Of a DNA stretch of 64,000 nucleotides, positions 35,017 to 42,791 are shown one piece after another. The notes beneath the pieces are model-generated. The model was not told the origin of the DNA. It ran no database searches and was given only the letters and a program-made list of their open reading frames with translations. The number at the start of each line of letters is the position of its first letter. Positions within the stretch are counted from its first letter, which is position 1. The DNA is from Lysobacterales bacterium (GTDB lineage: Bacteria; Pseudomonadota; Gammaproteobacteria; Xanthomonadales; SZUA-38): the NCBI GenBank assembly GCA_028285525.1, contig JANQOZ010000027.1, positions 186,001-250,000 of the forward strand. Direction: 5' to 3'. Made by a program: the position numbers and the translations under genes.

Positions 35017-35507
35017 CATCCGTCCTGCTGGCAGTACCGGTTAACCTGTCGTCGGAACTGGGCGATTCGCTGATCGCGATCGCCGTCCTCGACGTACTCT
35101 CGATCGCCCTGCGCATTAACCGTAAACACCGGACCCTGGCGCTGCAGGACGGCGAGGTTGCCGCGGGCTTCGGCGCAACGAACCTGGTTATTGAAACGTT
35201 CGCGATCCTGCTCGGCGTTCATGCGGGACTGCTCTTCCGCGCTGGCGCGCTCCTCCATCATGCGCTGCGCCATCGCGCTCTGCGTCTCCATCAAACGCTG
35301 CTGACCGGCTCGCTGCCGCTCGGCGCTGATCTCCGCATCCACCTCAATCTCCTCCGCCGGAGACGAATCCTCAGGAGGGCGATCAGAAAAATGCAGGTTG
35401 CCCTCGGCATCGACCCATTTATAAAGCTTTTCGGCCCCGTTGGCCGAGACCATAACAATCAGCGTCAGCGTGGCGAGCGCTGCTCGCATCAGGCGGCTAC
35501 AGGTCAT
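35016..35507 (-). CDS. DUF4124 domain protein, exported
   Basis: 163 residues. A signal peptide ends near residue 25 (SANGA). The DUF4124 domain signature [20 protein letters not shown] follows at once. The rest is a long Glu/Gln/Arg-rich helical segment (about 55-115) that looks like a periplasmic coiled coil, with two Cys (about 109 and 159). DUF4124 proteins are common envelope proteins of gammaproteobacteria with no assigned activity. ATGA overlap with the upstream UPF0145 gene and 1-base overlap with glmU show tight translational coupling. Confidence 0.88.
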   Translation of the reverse strand: MTCSRLMRAALATLTLIVMVSANGAEKLYKWVDAEGNLHFSDRPPEDSSPAEEIEVDAEISAERQRAGQQRLMETQSAMAQRMMEERASAEEQSRMNAEQDRERFNNQVRCAEARGNLAVLQRQGPVFTVNAQGDREYVEDGDRDQRIAQFRRQVNRYCQQDG

Positions 35508-35833
35508 GAGTTGTCCTCCTCGGCCAGCTTGACCGCGGTTCCGTACGCGAGCAGCTCGGCAGCGCCGGCCATCACCTGAGACGTGACAAACCGGACTCCC
35601 ACAATGGCGTCAGCCCCCAGCTTGATGGCCTGCTCTTCCATCCGGCTGAGCGCCTGCGCCCGGGACTCGACCAGCATTTCGCTGTACTCCTTGAGCTCGC
35701 CGCCGACCAGCGTCCGCAGGCCCGCCAGGATGTCTTTACCCACGTGCTTGGCGCGGATGGTGCTGCCGCGGGCGACGCCCAGGGTGGCGGTAATCTTTCG
35801 GCCAGCGACGTAGTCGGTGGTAACAATCAGCAT
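35504..35833 (-). CDS. UPF0145 / YbjQ-family protein
   Basis: 109 residues from ATG 35833; GTG at 35842 would add three residues. It has the YbjQ pattern: MLIVTTDYVAGRKITATLG, VRGSTIRAKHVGKDI-type segment, LVGGELKEYSEML, and GADAIVGVRF near 83. The fold is a small pentameric beta/alpha protein related to heavy-metal-binding domain families; function unknown. It is cytoplasmic, in an operon with two membrane microproteins upstream and DUF4124/glmU downstream. Confidence 0.9.
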   Translation of the reverse strand: MLIVTTDYVAGRKITATLGVARGSTIRAKHVGKDILAGLRTLVGGELKEYSEMLVESRAQALSRMEEQAIKLGADAIVGVRFVTSQVMAGAAELLAYGTAVKLAEEDNS

Positions 35834-35846
35834 CTTGCTCACGGCC

Positions 35847-36083
35847 TCAGTCCTGCTCCAGCATGTTCTGTTCCTCTCGTTTATCACGAGTTCGTTCCCA
35901 GATCAGTGAAGCCATAAGCAGCATCAGACCGAGGACCGCAACGGTCACGCCGATCAGTACCGGCGTTGGCAGCGCCAGCAGCAGCGGCCAGAGCGCGCGC
36001 AGCGGCTCGATCATCCAGGTCACGATGACCAGCATGCCCGATAGAATCAGGAGAAATCCCATGATTCGAAATACGTCAATCAT
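35847..36083 (-). CDS. Small inner-membrane protein, two transmembrane segments
   Basis: 78 residues: hydrophobic segments at about 7-25 and 33-60, separated by a short Pro/Leu loop, and a charged tail WERTRDKREEQNML. It resembles the neighbouring 82-residue protein in layout (two membrane helices, ending in E-R-x-R-D and acidic residues), suggesting an old duplication. No known family was recognised. It overlaps the upstream gene by 8 bp. Confidence 0.75.
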   Translation of the reverse strand: MIDVFRIMGFLLILSGMLVIVTWMIEPLRALWPLLLALPTPVLIGVTVAVLGLMLLMASLIWERTRDKREEQNMLEQD

Positions 36084-36324
36084 CCGTCAAGCTTCCTTCT
36101 TCCTGCGCATCCCTGCGGCGCTCCATGATCATCGAAACCAACAGCAGCCCGGTTCCCGCAACGGTTGCCGCCGCCGCTACCTTCACAGGCGCCGGCCAGG
36201 ACAGCAGTTTAATGTACTGCCAGGCGCCGTAATACAGGCCTGCTGCCGCCGCAAACGCCAGACCGCCCCGCCACATGACCAGCCCGGTAAGCTTTACGGA
36301 AGACTGCAGTGGCCGATCCGTCAC
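36076..36324 (-). CDS. Small inner-membrane protein, two transmembrane segments
   Basis: 82 residues with membrane helices at about 19-38 and 46-66 and a charged C-terminus (MERRRDAQEEGS). Its 3' end overlaps the similarly built protein at 35847-36083. The two probably form a hetero-oligomer in the inner membrane. No named family recognised. Confidence 0.72.
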   Translation of the reverse strand: MTDRPLQSSVKLTGLVMWRGGLAFAAAAGLYYGAWQYIKLLSWPAPVKVAAAATVAGTGLLLVSMIMERRRDAQEEGSLTDD

Positions 36325-36351
36325 GCTGGCGTGGGCCGGTTCGACTGGTCG

Positions 36352-36726
36352 CTACTTGAAGACATCCGGGCAGCCACCCACCTCGTTGAAGCGTTCATCC
36401 CAGCGCCGCACGTCGTTGGCTCGCCGCCACCGGGTGTGCCAGAACAGCATCAGGCAGGTGCCGCTTTCCAGCTCCACCAGAAACGTGTCGGTCTCCTCGA
36501 CTTCCTCATAAGGTGGGTATTCGCTGCCTTGCCCCCAGGTCAGCCCGCCCCGGCCTTCCGCGTAGCGGCGCCAGAAATCCTGCGGGGTGACCCATTGCTG
36601 GCTCGGTTCGTGCCAGGCCTCCAGCGCTCCCTGCGGCGCGCGCCGCATTTCGCCGTTCTTTGTTCCGGGCTGCGCGACGGCGCCTGCCGCCGTCAGCAGC
36701 AACAGCACGACTAAGAGTCTCTTCAT
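36352..36726 (-). CDS. Hypothetical exported protein
   Basis: 124 residues. A clear signal peptide (MKRLLVVLLLLTAAGAVAQ) is followed by a Trp-rich mature part (AWHEPSQQWVTPQDFWRRY, LMLFWHTRWRR) with two Cys (about 91 and 119) that could form a disulfide. No family recognised. It is first in the run of minus-strand genes leading to glmU, 27 bp before the next gene. AGGAG lies in the sequence just upstream of the ATG, supporting this start. Confidence 0.75.
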   Translation of the reverse strand: MKRLLVVLLLLTAAGAVAQPGTKNGEMRRAPQGALEAWHEPSQQWVTPQDFWRRYAEGRGGLTWGQGSEYPPYEEVEETDTFLVELESGTCLMLFWHTRWRRANDVRRWDERFNEVGGCPDVFK

Positions 36727-36814
36727 GACTGCTCCTCCAAGCCGGCATCTTACCCTGTTCCCCGGTTCTTCTCCTCAGGGCCACCGGCGGTGATGCTGAC
36801 GGTACAATTTACCT

Positions 36815-38074
36815 ATGAACGACGACATCACCCCGTTCTGGGAGCACATGCCCGAGGTCCTGGCTTACCCCCTCAAGGGCGAAAACCTGATCGCCATCGG
36901 CGTGCTTTCCATCCTGGGCTGGCTCACCAGTTCGCTGATCCTGCTGGGCCTCCTGGTCTGGATCGCAACCTACAACTTTGCCTACGGAGTCCTGAGCCAT
37001 ACCGCCGGGGGCCATCTCTCACCCCATAGCGGTTACTTTGACCAGATGGCCAGCTCCATCGCCTGGAAGCAGTTTGCGCTCTGGATCATTCTCGGCATCC
37101 CGGCGGGCATGGCCTACAACAGCGGCGGCTGGTGGCTCGCGGCACCGGTGCTGCTGGCGGTACTCGCGGCGCTGCCGGTGGCGACGATGGCGCTGGCGAT
37201 GGACCAAAGCCTGATTGCGGCGCTCAACCCCATGACGTGGATGACGGTGACCCGCTTCCTCGGCGGCCGGTACCTCCAGCTCCTGTGGCTGTGCGGCCTG
37301 ATCCTCGGCGGCTCAGCGCTGGTTGCCTGGCTGCTCTCCTATATTCCGGTGGCCGGGTCGCTCGGGTCGGAGGTGGTGACGCGTTGCGCGATCGTGTCGA
37401 TCTTCTATCTGCTGGGCTACGTGATCTACCAGTACCAGGACGAGTTCGGCATGGCGATTGAGGCGCCCGAACCGCTACGACAGGAACAGCCTGAGCCGGT
37501 TGCAGATCCCGAGGTGCTGGCGGCGCAGCAGCTGCTGGACGACGGTGACCCCCGGGGTGCACGTCAGCGCCTCAAGGAAGCGATGCAGGAGCAGGGCCCC
37601 TGGTCACCGGCGGCAGACGCCCTGCTGAAACTGGGAAGCGAGCTGGAGGACGCCCCGAGCCAGCTGGCGGTGATCCGGCTCCGCATGCAGGTGCATCTCG
37701 CGGATGACGAATTTGAGCAGGCGCTCAACCTTTGGGATCAGGCCCAGGCGCTGGACCCCAACTTCCTGTTCCCCGAGCCCGACGTTAGCCTCACGTTGTG
37801 CAAATACCTGCTGGAGCGCGGCGAGTCGCGCCGATCGCTGCTGCTGGCACAGGGTTTTGTCCGCCATTTCCCAGGCCACAAGGACAACGTTGGCCACGCG
37901 TTTCTCGCAGCTCGGATCTTCACCGACAAGCTGGGCCGTGACGCCGAGGCCCTGAAGATACTCAATCAAATGGTCACCCGCTACGCCAAACATCCCCAGA
38001 TTGACCAGATCACCAAAGAGCGGGACCGCGTCGCGGCGCTGTTGCCCACCGAGGGACAGAATCACGGCAGCTAG
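36815..38074 (+). CDS. Membrane protein with C-terminal TPR-like domain
   Basis: 419 residues. The N-terminal half (about 1-210) has five or six hydrophobic segments, resembling DUF4013-type membrane proteins. The C-terminal half (about 230-410) is helical with tetratricopeptide-like units (AAQQLLDDGDPRGARQRLKE, DEFEQALNLWDQAQALDPN, GRDAEALKILNQMV). It probably acts as a membrane-anchored scaffold facing the cytoplasm. The start at 36815 is the first in-frame ATG; no strong ribosome site is visible. Divergent from the glmU operon. No specific function can be given. Confidence 0.82.
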   Translation: MNDDITPFWEHMPEVLAYPLKGENLIAIGVLSILGWLTSSLILLGLLVWIATYNFAYGVLSHTAGGHLSPHSGYFDQMASSIAWKQFALWIILGIPAGMAYNSGGWWLAAPVLLAVLAALPVATMALAMDQSLIAALNPMTWMTVTRFLGGRYLQLLWLCGLILGGSALVAWLLSYIPVAGSLGSEVVTRCAIVSIFYLLGYVIYQYQDEFGMAIEAPEPLRQEQPEPVADPEVLAAQQLLDDGDPRGARQRLKEAMQEQGPWSPAADALLKLGSELEDAPSQLAVIRLRMQVHLADDEFEQALNLWDQAQALDPNFLFPEPDVSLTLCKYLLERGESRRSLLLAQGFVRHFPGHKDNVGHAFLAARIFTDKLGRDAEALKILNQMVTRYAKHPQIDQITKERDRVAALLPTEGQNHGS

Positions 38075-38171
38075 CTGAACGAGATGGGCAGGCCGTCCCG
38101 ACAGCTGCACGCGCTGTTGACGTTTCGTCGATTCATCAACGGTCAAGATGCAGGCTGAGGAGGATCAAGCT

Positions 38172-38720
38172 ATGCGTCAGCTTTTACTTATTGCCCTGCT
38201 GCTCATCGGCGGCTGTGCCAGCACACCCAAAGGCCTGGGGCCGATCACCGTCGTCGACGAGCTCTCGATGGAGGAATACGACGGCGAGTGGTACGTCATT
38301 GCCAACATTCCGTACTTCTTCGAACGCGGCAACGTCATGCCGCGAGTGATCTTCGAAAAACGCGATGACGGGCGCTACGACGACCTCTACTTCTACCGCG
38401 AAGACTTCGACGGCAAGGTCAAAACGATGGAAGGCGTCGCGTGGGTTCCCGACCCGGCAGAGCCCGCCCGACTGAAAACCCGCTTCTTCTGGCCCTTCAC
38501 CTTCGACTACCTCGTCATCAAGCTCGACCCCGACTACCAGCACGTGGCGATCGCCCATTCCAGCCGGAAGTACGGCTGGATCATGGCCAGGGAACCACTG
38601 ATGGATGAGACCACCTACGAGCAGTATCTGCAGGCTTTTGCGGCTCAGGGTTACGACACCAGCCGCATCCTGAAGATCGCCCATCAGCCTGAGCAGGTGG
38701 GTCAGGAAGGGTTTCAGTAG
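38172..38720 (+). CDS. Blc-type lipocalin lipoprotein
   Basis: 182 residues from ATG 38172, chosen over 38148 because GAGGAGG lies upstream and the lipobox LIGGC then ends a normal signal peptide. The lipocalin motif 1 is MEEYDGEWYVIANIPYFFER (G-x-W). Strand motifs DYLVIKLDPDYQHVAI and WIMAREP (motif 3, with Arg) are present. It is an outer-membrane lipocalin binding fatty acids or lysophospholipids and responding to envelope stress in relatives. It lies nine bp before the LytTR regulator gene, so the two are likely co-transcribed. Confidence 0.92.
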   Translation: MRQLLLIALLLIGGCASTPKGLGPITVVDELSMEEYDGEWYVIANIPYFFERGNVMPRVIFEKRDDGRYDDLYFYREDFDGKVKTMEGVAWVPDPAEPARLKTRFFWPFTFDYLVIKLDPDYQHVAIAHSSRKYGWIMAREPLMDETTYEQYLQAFAAQGYDTSRILKIAHQPEQVGQEGFQ

Positions 38721-38728
38721 GACGCTCG

Positions 38729-39586
38729 ATGCCGCCCGTCCCAGGCACCCCCAGCGGCGCACCGCTCAAAGTCGCCCAGCCAGGCGGAGGCGGCATGATC
38801 CTGGCGTTCTCGGCCTTGCTGGGTCTGGCGCTCGCCGCCCTCGGTCCGGCGGATACGGAGCAGCTGGCGGTTCTCACCCGGTCGCTGTTCTGGGTGACCC
38901 AGATCACAGTGGGCGCCGCGCTTTGCCTGGCGCTCGAGGCGGGCTGTGGGCTGCGTCCGGGCTCACGGGCGATGGGCTGGACCGTCTCCATAGGGTGCGC
39001 GGTGGCCGCCACGTGGCTCTACACGCCCTTCGCCTGGCAGCTTGAGCTCACCTTTGGCCTGTCTGTCAGCTCCGGAGACCTGCTTCGGGATTGGCAGGAA
39101 GAGTGGCGGCAGCTGGTGGTGCCCTTTGTGCTCTGCTGGCTTCTTCTGAGACGGATTGCGCCTCATCCCGTTGCCGCCGAGGAATCGCGGGTCCGTCAGG
39201 ACCCGAGCACCGTTGAGCCGTCAGGCGCAGAACGCTTCTGGCCTGAGCTGCCGGTCGAGCTAGGCGAGGAAGTCATCTGGGTCAGAGCCGAAGAGCACTA
39301 TTTGAAGGTCGCGACCCGACAGGGGCAGTCGCTCATCAGATCCAGTCTGCTGGCTGCGTTGAGCGGCCCTCTCAAGCGCATCGACGGCCTGCAGGTTCAC
39401 CGGTCTTATTGGGTGAGCGTGCGCCACGTACGGCGCCTGTTAAGACCGCGTGATGGCTGGATCTGCGAGATGATCGACGGCGAGCGTATTCCGGTCAGCC
39501 GACGCCGTCGAACGTCCGTCAAAAAGGCACTGGCGCAACGGGTCGTCTATCCTCAACCCGAAGCGCCAGCGGGCGAAAGCGTTTAA
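38729..39586 (+). CDS. Membrane-anchored LytTR-type transcriptional regulator
   Basis: 285 residues (ATG 38729; ATG 38795 has a better GGAGG and would remove 22 residues). Three or four hydrophobic helices occupy about 25-145. A LytTR DNA-binding domain (about 180-280) follows: VIWVRAEEHYLKVATRQGQ, LSGPLKRIDGLQVHRSYWV and RPRDGWICEMIDGERIPVSR. No receiver domain is present, so the membrane part is presumably the sensor. It converges with an OmpW-like gene (4-bp overlap) whose upstream region carries direct repeats containing CCGTTC, the core of known LytTR sites such as that of AlgR. Regulation of that gene is a reasonable prediction. Confidence 0.9.
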   Translation: MPPVPGTPSGAPLKVAQPGGGGMILAFSALLGLALAALGPADTEQLAVLTRSLFWVTQITVGAALCLALEAGCGLRPGSRAMGWTVSIGCAVAATWLYTPFAWQLELTFGLSVSSGDLLRDWQEEWRQLVVPFVLCWLLLRRIAPHPVAAEESRVRQDPSTVEPSGAERFWPELPVELGEEVIWVRAEEHYLKVATRQGQSLIRSSLLAALSGPLKRIDGLQVHRSYWVSVRHVRRLLRPRDGWICEMIDGERIPVSRRRRTSVKKALAQRVVYPQPEAPAGESV

Positions 39587-40257
39587 TCAAACCAGTACGT
39601 CAGGGTCAATCCGACGTTGATGCTGTCATAGTCGATGTCGCGAATTTGAACGGCGTCGTTTTCCAGGTCGATGCCGCCACCGGCCAGGTATCTCAGCTCG
39701 CCACCCAGTGACCAGCGTTCGCCGATGCCGCGATTGACGCCCAGAATCAGCTGCGGCGCCACGTCGTCACCTTCGAGATCTTCAAAGCCCTGCCCCACAC
39801 CGGGCCCTTCCAGATCGATGTCGATCTCGTTGAGAAAGACCACACCCAGGCCGACATATGGGCTGAAGCCATCCTTGCCGGCGATATCGTCCGTGAAGTG
39901 GTAAAGCAGGTTCACCCCAAGGCCGGTGGACGCAAAGTTGTCTCCGTCGGCGCTGAATCCATTGCCGAGGGTGGCCCGATCAACATCCGCTGACAGGTAC
40001 GTGAAGTCAGCCTCAGCGCGAAAGCGCTCGCCAAACACCCAGCCGACGCTGCCGCCGAAACCCAGGCCTGCGTCAAAGGACGCGTCAAGACTGCCGAGAT
40101 CGGTGCCGCTTTCAGCAACCGCAGAATTGCTGTCGTCCGACGGATTGGTCACTATCAGGTGACCGCGTATGTAAAGCTGAGCCTGTGCGTCCGTTGTCCA
40201 CAGCGCAAGGGAAACGAGCGCCGCACCTGCTGCGCCAAGCGAGATCAGTCGAGTCAT
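39583..40257 (-). CDS. Outer-membrane beta-barrel protein (OmpW/OmpA-like barrel)
   Basis: 224 residues from the second of two adjacent ATGs (40257; GGAG six bases upstream). A signal peptide ends in DAQAQ. The mature part is built of alternating amphipathic strands (GGSVGWVFGERFRAEADFTY, GLGVNLLYHFTDD, SLGGELRYLAGGG) and ends with an aromatic strand, LTLTYWFD. An eight-stranded barrel like OmpW is likely. It ends overlapping the convergent LytTR gene. The 15-bp direct repeats 60-95 bp upstream suggest it is controlled by that regulator. Confidence 0.85.
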   Translation of the reverse strand: MTRLISLGAAGAALVSLALWTTDAQAQLYIRGHLIVTNPSDDSNSAVAESGTDLGSLDASFDAGLGFGGSVGWVFGERFRAEADFTYLSADVDRATLGNGFSADGDNFASTGLGVNLLYHFTDDIAGKDGFSPYVGLGVVFLNEIDIDLEGPGVGQGFEDLEGDDVAPQLILGVNRGIGERWSLGGELRYLAGGGIDLENDAVQIRDIDYDSINVGLTLTYWFD

Positions 40258-40317
40258 CATGAGCTCCGGTAGAGGGAACCTCATCCTCGTCATAACCTGC
40301 TGACGGATCGAACGTTA

Positions 40318-40352
40318 TGTCATGAACGGTCGGCTTTTGTCATGAGCGGTCG
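40318..40352 (-). promoter_or_regulatory. Direct-repeat operator candidate upstream of the OmpW-like gene
   Basis: TGTCATGAACGGTCG (40318-40332) and TGTCATGAGCGGTCG (40338-40352) differ at one base and are 20 bp apart (about two helical turns). Read on the gene's strand they are CGACCGTTCATGACA-type sites, containing CCGTTC as in AlgR/LytTR boxes. Confidence 0.6.
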
Positions 40353-40397
40353 CGGGCGTGCAGAGACGGCTGCACCGCTAGCTCCCGTCCAAAAGAA

Positions 40398-40421
40398 AAA
40401 GGCCGCCTGCTGGCGGCCTTT
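40398..40421. terminator. Rho-independent terminator
   Basis: AAAGGCCGCC (40398-40407), loop TGCT and GGCGGCCTTT (40412-40421) form a perfect stem preceded by an A-rich run. On the minus strand it follows the 51-residue membrane protein gene and ends in CTTTTT. Confidence 0.9.
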
Positions 40422-40451
40422 CACCGTGAAACAACTCGCTAGGCGAGACGG

Positions 40452-40607
40452 CTAGCGGCGGCGGCGCTCAAAGCGGGCCTTCAGCGCGTTGTAGTCCATG
40501 TCACGCTTGTTGTTGCGGATGTAGACCTTTTTGGTTTCCCGCACGTCGTAAAGCGCGAGAATGACAAACGCAATGGTGGTAAACAAAAACAGCTCAAAAA
40601 TAATCAT
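40452..40607 (-). CDS. 51-residue single-pass membrane microprotein
   Basis: ATG 40607 to TAG 40452-40454. One hydrophobic helix (MIIFELFLFTTIAFVILALY) is followed by a basic, polar tail (DVRETKKVYIRNNKRDMDYN... ending in ERRRR). A strong terminator lies 31 bp after the stop, which supports a real transcript. The very basic tail would sit in the cytoplasm. No family was recognised; it may be a small regulator or subunit of a membrane complex. Confidence 0.75.
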   Translation of the reverse strand: MIIFELFLFTTIAFVILALYDVRETKKVYIRNNKRDMDYNALKARFERRRR

Positions 40608-40983
40608 CCTGGTGTCGCCCTCGTTCTGATTTGAGCCACTAAATTAGGCTTGGGCGCCTGAACCTCACCTCATGCTCAAGTGAGTACACCGTGAATTGAA
40701 TTAGACGAACGACAGAAGAATTTCGACAGGCTGACCAGAGCGTGAAATGAGCGTCGCAGCCGGGTCATGAAACGCCTTCACAACCGAGCACAAGCCCGAG
40801 CCCGCGCTGCCGTGCTTCAGGTCAAAACGAAAGGACACAGCATCGCTTCAGGACGAGCTCAGGTATCTGGGCCTCTCGTTCATCGGGCATTAAGGGACCC
40901 CTCGCGAGAATACCGCCATGCCCCGCCCAGCCGGACATCGAATCGGCGGGCGTCTCTCAGCAACGAAACCCAAGGGGAGCGAT
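40608..40983. other. Intergenic region without clear genes
   Basis: About 375 bp of lower GC. It should hold the promoter of the microprotein at 40452-40607 (minus) near 40625-40720. Short frames here have no ribosome site or recognisable sequence. No stable RNA was recognised. Confidence 0.4.
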
Positions 40984-41145
40984 ATGTTCGAGCACAAGAA
41001 ACCTTCGACACTTATGTCCAGACAACGCCGCAAGATGGGCAGCAGGGCGCGCCAGCCCGCGCCTGGCGGGCCTGTTCACGCAATTGACATATTGTCATCT
41101 GTTCGTAACATTAGCCGATTAAGCGCTCTCGAAGTCCTGCTATGA
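40984..41145 (+). CDS. Possible 53-residue basic small protein upstream of the YLDPGSGS gene
   Basis: ATG at 40984 has a very good ribosome site (AAGGGGAG, six bases away), and its stop overlaps the next start as ATGA (41142-41145), which would couple translation. The product is basic (MFEHKKPSTLMSRQRRKMG...) without known motifs. A promoter inside its 3' part (41084-41111) could serve the next gene alone, so this may be a leader peptide or chance frame. Confidence 0.35.
   Translation: MFEHKKPSTLMSRQRRKMGSRARQPAPGGPVHAIDILSSVRNISRLSALEVLL
41084..41111 (+). promoter_or_regulatory. Sigma-70-type promoter with overlapping inverted repeat
   Basis: TTGACA (41084-41089), a 16-bp spacer and TAACAT (41106-41111) lie 30 bp before the YLDPGSGS start. 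The -35 box is inside TGACA-TAT-TGTCA (41085-41097), a perfect inverted repeat that could bind a repressor. Confidence 0.65.
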
Positions 41146-41366
41146 AGCGACCTATCTCCCTGCTCATCGTTGCGGCCCTGGCTGCCCTGGTTTTCAGTCC
41201 GGCCGCTTTTGCCTACCTGGATCCCGGTTCAGGCAGCCTTCTCCTGCAGGCCATTCTCGGTGGCGTAGCCGGCCTGCTCGTCGCTGGAAAGCTTTTTTGG
41301 TGGCGCATCCTCGCCTTTTTTGGCATTAAGCAAAACTCCGAGTCTGAGACCCCAAGCGAAGACTAA
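41142..41366 (+). CDS. YLDPGSGS small exported membrane protein
   Basis: 74 residues: a signal peptide ending in AFA, then YLDPGSGSLLLQAILGGVAG and a membrane segment (about 33-50) followed by a short charged tail. The YLDPG(S/T)GS motif marks a widespread small-protein group that, from my recollection, often neighbours glycosyltransferases, sulfatase-fold enzymes and methyltransferases of surface polysaccharide loci, as it does here. The biochemical role is unknown. Gene start is 30 bp after a sigma-70 promoter; the methyltransferase follows after 27 bp. Confidence 0.85.
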   Translation: MKRPISLLIVAALAALVFSPAAFAYLDPGSGSLLLQAILGGVAGLLVAGKLFWWRILAFFGIKQNSESETPSED

Positions 41367-41393
41367 GGTCCTCCCGCGGACTGACTCAAGGCT

Positions 41394-42791
41394 ATGAGCC
41401 TCGAACCTGGATCGTTCCGTGATCGCGACGGCCGAATCGCTTACCGCGATGGCCGCGTGTTTCGACTGATCAGCGCTGAAGCGCTGTCGACCTGGCGTTC
41501 GCTGTCCGACAAGCGCTGGCTGACGCAAGCGATGGAAAAGGGCACGCTGGTTCAAACCTCGGAGGTCGGTCTTGATGAGGCTTTGGGCGAGGCCGCGAGC
41601 GATGGCAATCCTTGGGCCGGCGCGCTTGAACACGAACGGATCCCCTTCGTTTCATACCCCTACGAGTGGTCGTTTAGCATGCTCCGGGATGCGGCGCTGG
41701 TGACGCTGGATCTTCTGGACGCCGCACTCAGGGAAGATTTCAGCCTTAAGGACGGGACCTCCTACAACGTGCAGTTTCGGGGCGCGGCTCCGACATTTAT
41801 CGACATCGGCTCCCTGGAGCCCATGCCTGCGGGATCGGCTTGGGTCGGTTATCGCCAGTTCTGCCAGCTGTTTCTCTTTCCGCTGCTGCTTCAGGCGCAC
41901 AAGAACCTCGATTTCCAGCCGCTGCTTCGCGGCAGCCTGGAGGGAATCAGCCCGGAAACGGCAAATGGGCTGTTCAGCGCGCGCGACCGATTTCGGGCGG
42001 GTGTTCTGACCCACGTTTTTCTCCAGGCCAAGCTGACCCGGTCGATGGCCGGCGCGCAGCGAAATGTCGGCAAGGAGCTGAAATCAGCCGGCTTCAGCAA
42101 AGAGCTGATCCGCAACAACGTTCGCAATCTCGCCAAGCTGGTCAGAAAGCTGACCTGGGAGCCTGCCGGCTCCGAGTGGGGAGACTACACGCAGCAGCAC
42201 AACTACGACGATCAGGATCAAAAGATAAAGGCAGAGTTCGTCGATAAAGTTTCGGCAGCTGTTCAGCCGAAGTTATGCTGGGATCTCGGCGCCAATACCG
42301 GCCGATTCTCGGCCGTCGCCGCTCAGCATGCCGACTATCTGGTGGCGGCGGACATCGACCATCTGGCGGTGGAAAAGCACTACCGGTCGCTGCAGCAATC
42401 GAACGTCACCAATATTTTGCCCATGGTGCTTAATCTGGCGGACCCATCGCCAAGCTGGGGCTGGGGGCTGGCGGAGCGCAAATCACTCGCGGAGCGCGGC
42501 AAACCGGACCTGATACTGGCCCTGGCCCTGATCCACCACATGGTCATCACGGCAAACATTCCGGTCGAGGAATTCATCGCCTGGCTTGCCGGGCTCGGCG
42601 GTCATCTCGTCATCGAGTTTGTCAGCCGTGACGATGAGATGGTGAAACGCCTGCTGATGAACAAGAAAGATCAATACAGCGATTACTATCTGGAGCCGTT
42701 CGAGGCCAGCCTTAAGCGCCATTTTGAGATCGTCGAGCGCCTGCCGCTAGGTTCCGGTAACCGCTACCTCTATCACTGCTCGCCGCGCTGA
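41394..42791 (+). CDS. NoeA-like class I SAM-dependent methyltransferase
   Basis: 465 residues. The N-terminal half opens with PGSFRDRDGRIAYRDGRVFR and includes YNVQFRGAAPTFIDIGSLEP, a pattern I associate with NoeA-type (nodulation) methyltransferases and their relatives in surface-polysaccharide loci. The SAM domain has WDLGANTGRFSAVAAQ (about 296) and LILALALIHHMVI near 372. It is cytoplasmic and co-directional with the YLDPGSGS gene. The last 19 bp overlap the convergent sulfatase-fold gene. Probable target: a sugar or glycan precursor. Confidence 0.85.
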   Translation: MSLEPGSFRDRDGRIAYRDGRVFRLISAEALSTWRSLSDKRWLTQAMEKGTLVQTSEVGLDEALGEAASDGNPWAGALEHERIPFVSYPYEWSFSMLRDAALVTLDLLDAALREDFSLKDGTSYNVQFRGAAPTFIDIGSLEPMPAGSAWVGYRQFCQLFLFPLLLQAHKNLDFQPLLRGSLEGISPETANGLFSARDRFRAGVLTHVFLQAKLTRSMAGAQRNVGKELKSAGFSKELIRNNVRNLAKLVRKLTWEPAGSEWGDYTQQHNYDDQDQKIKAEFVDKVSAAVQPKLCWDLGANTGRFSAVAAQHADYLVAADIDHLAVEKHYRSLQQSNVTNILPMVLNLADPSPSWGWGLAERKSLAERGKPDLILALALIHHMVITANIPVEEFIAWLAGLGGHLVIEFVSRDDEMVKRLLMNKKDQYSDYYLEPFEASLKRHFEIVERLPLGSGNRYLYHCSPR

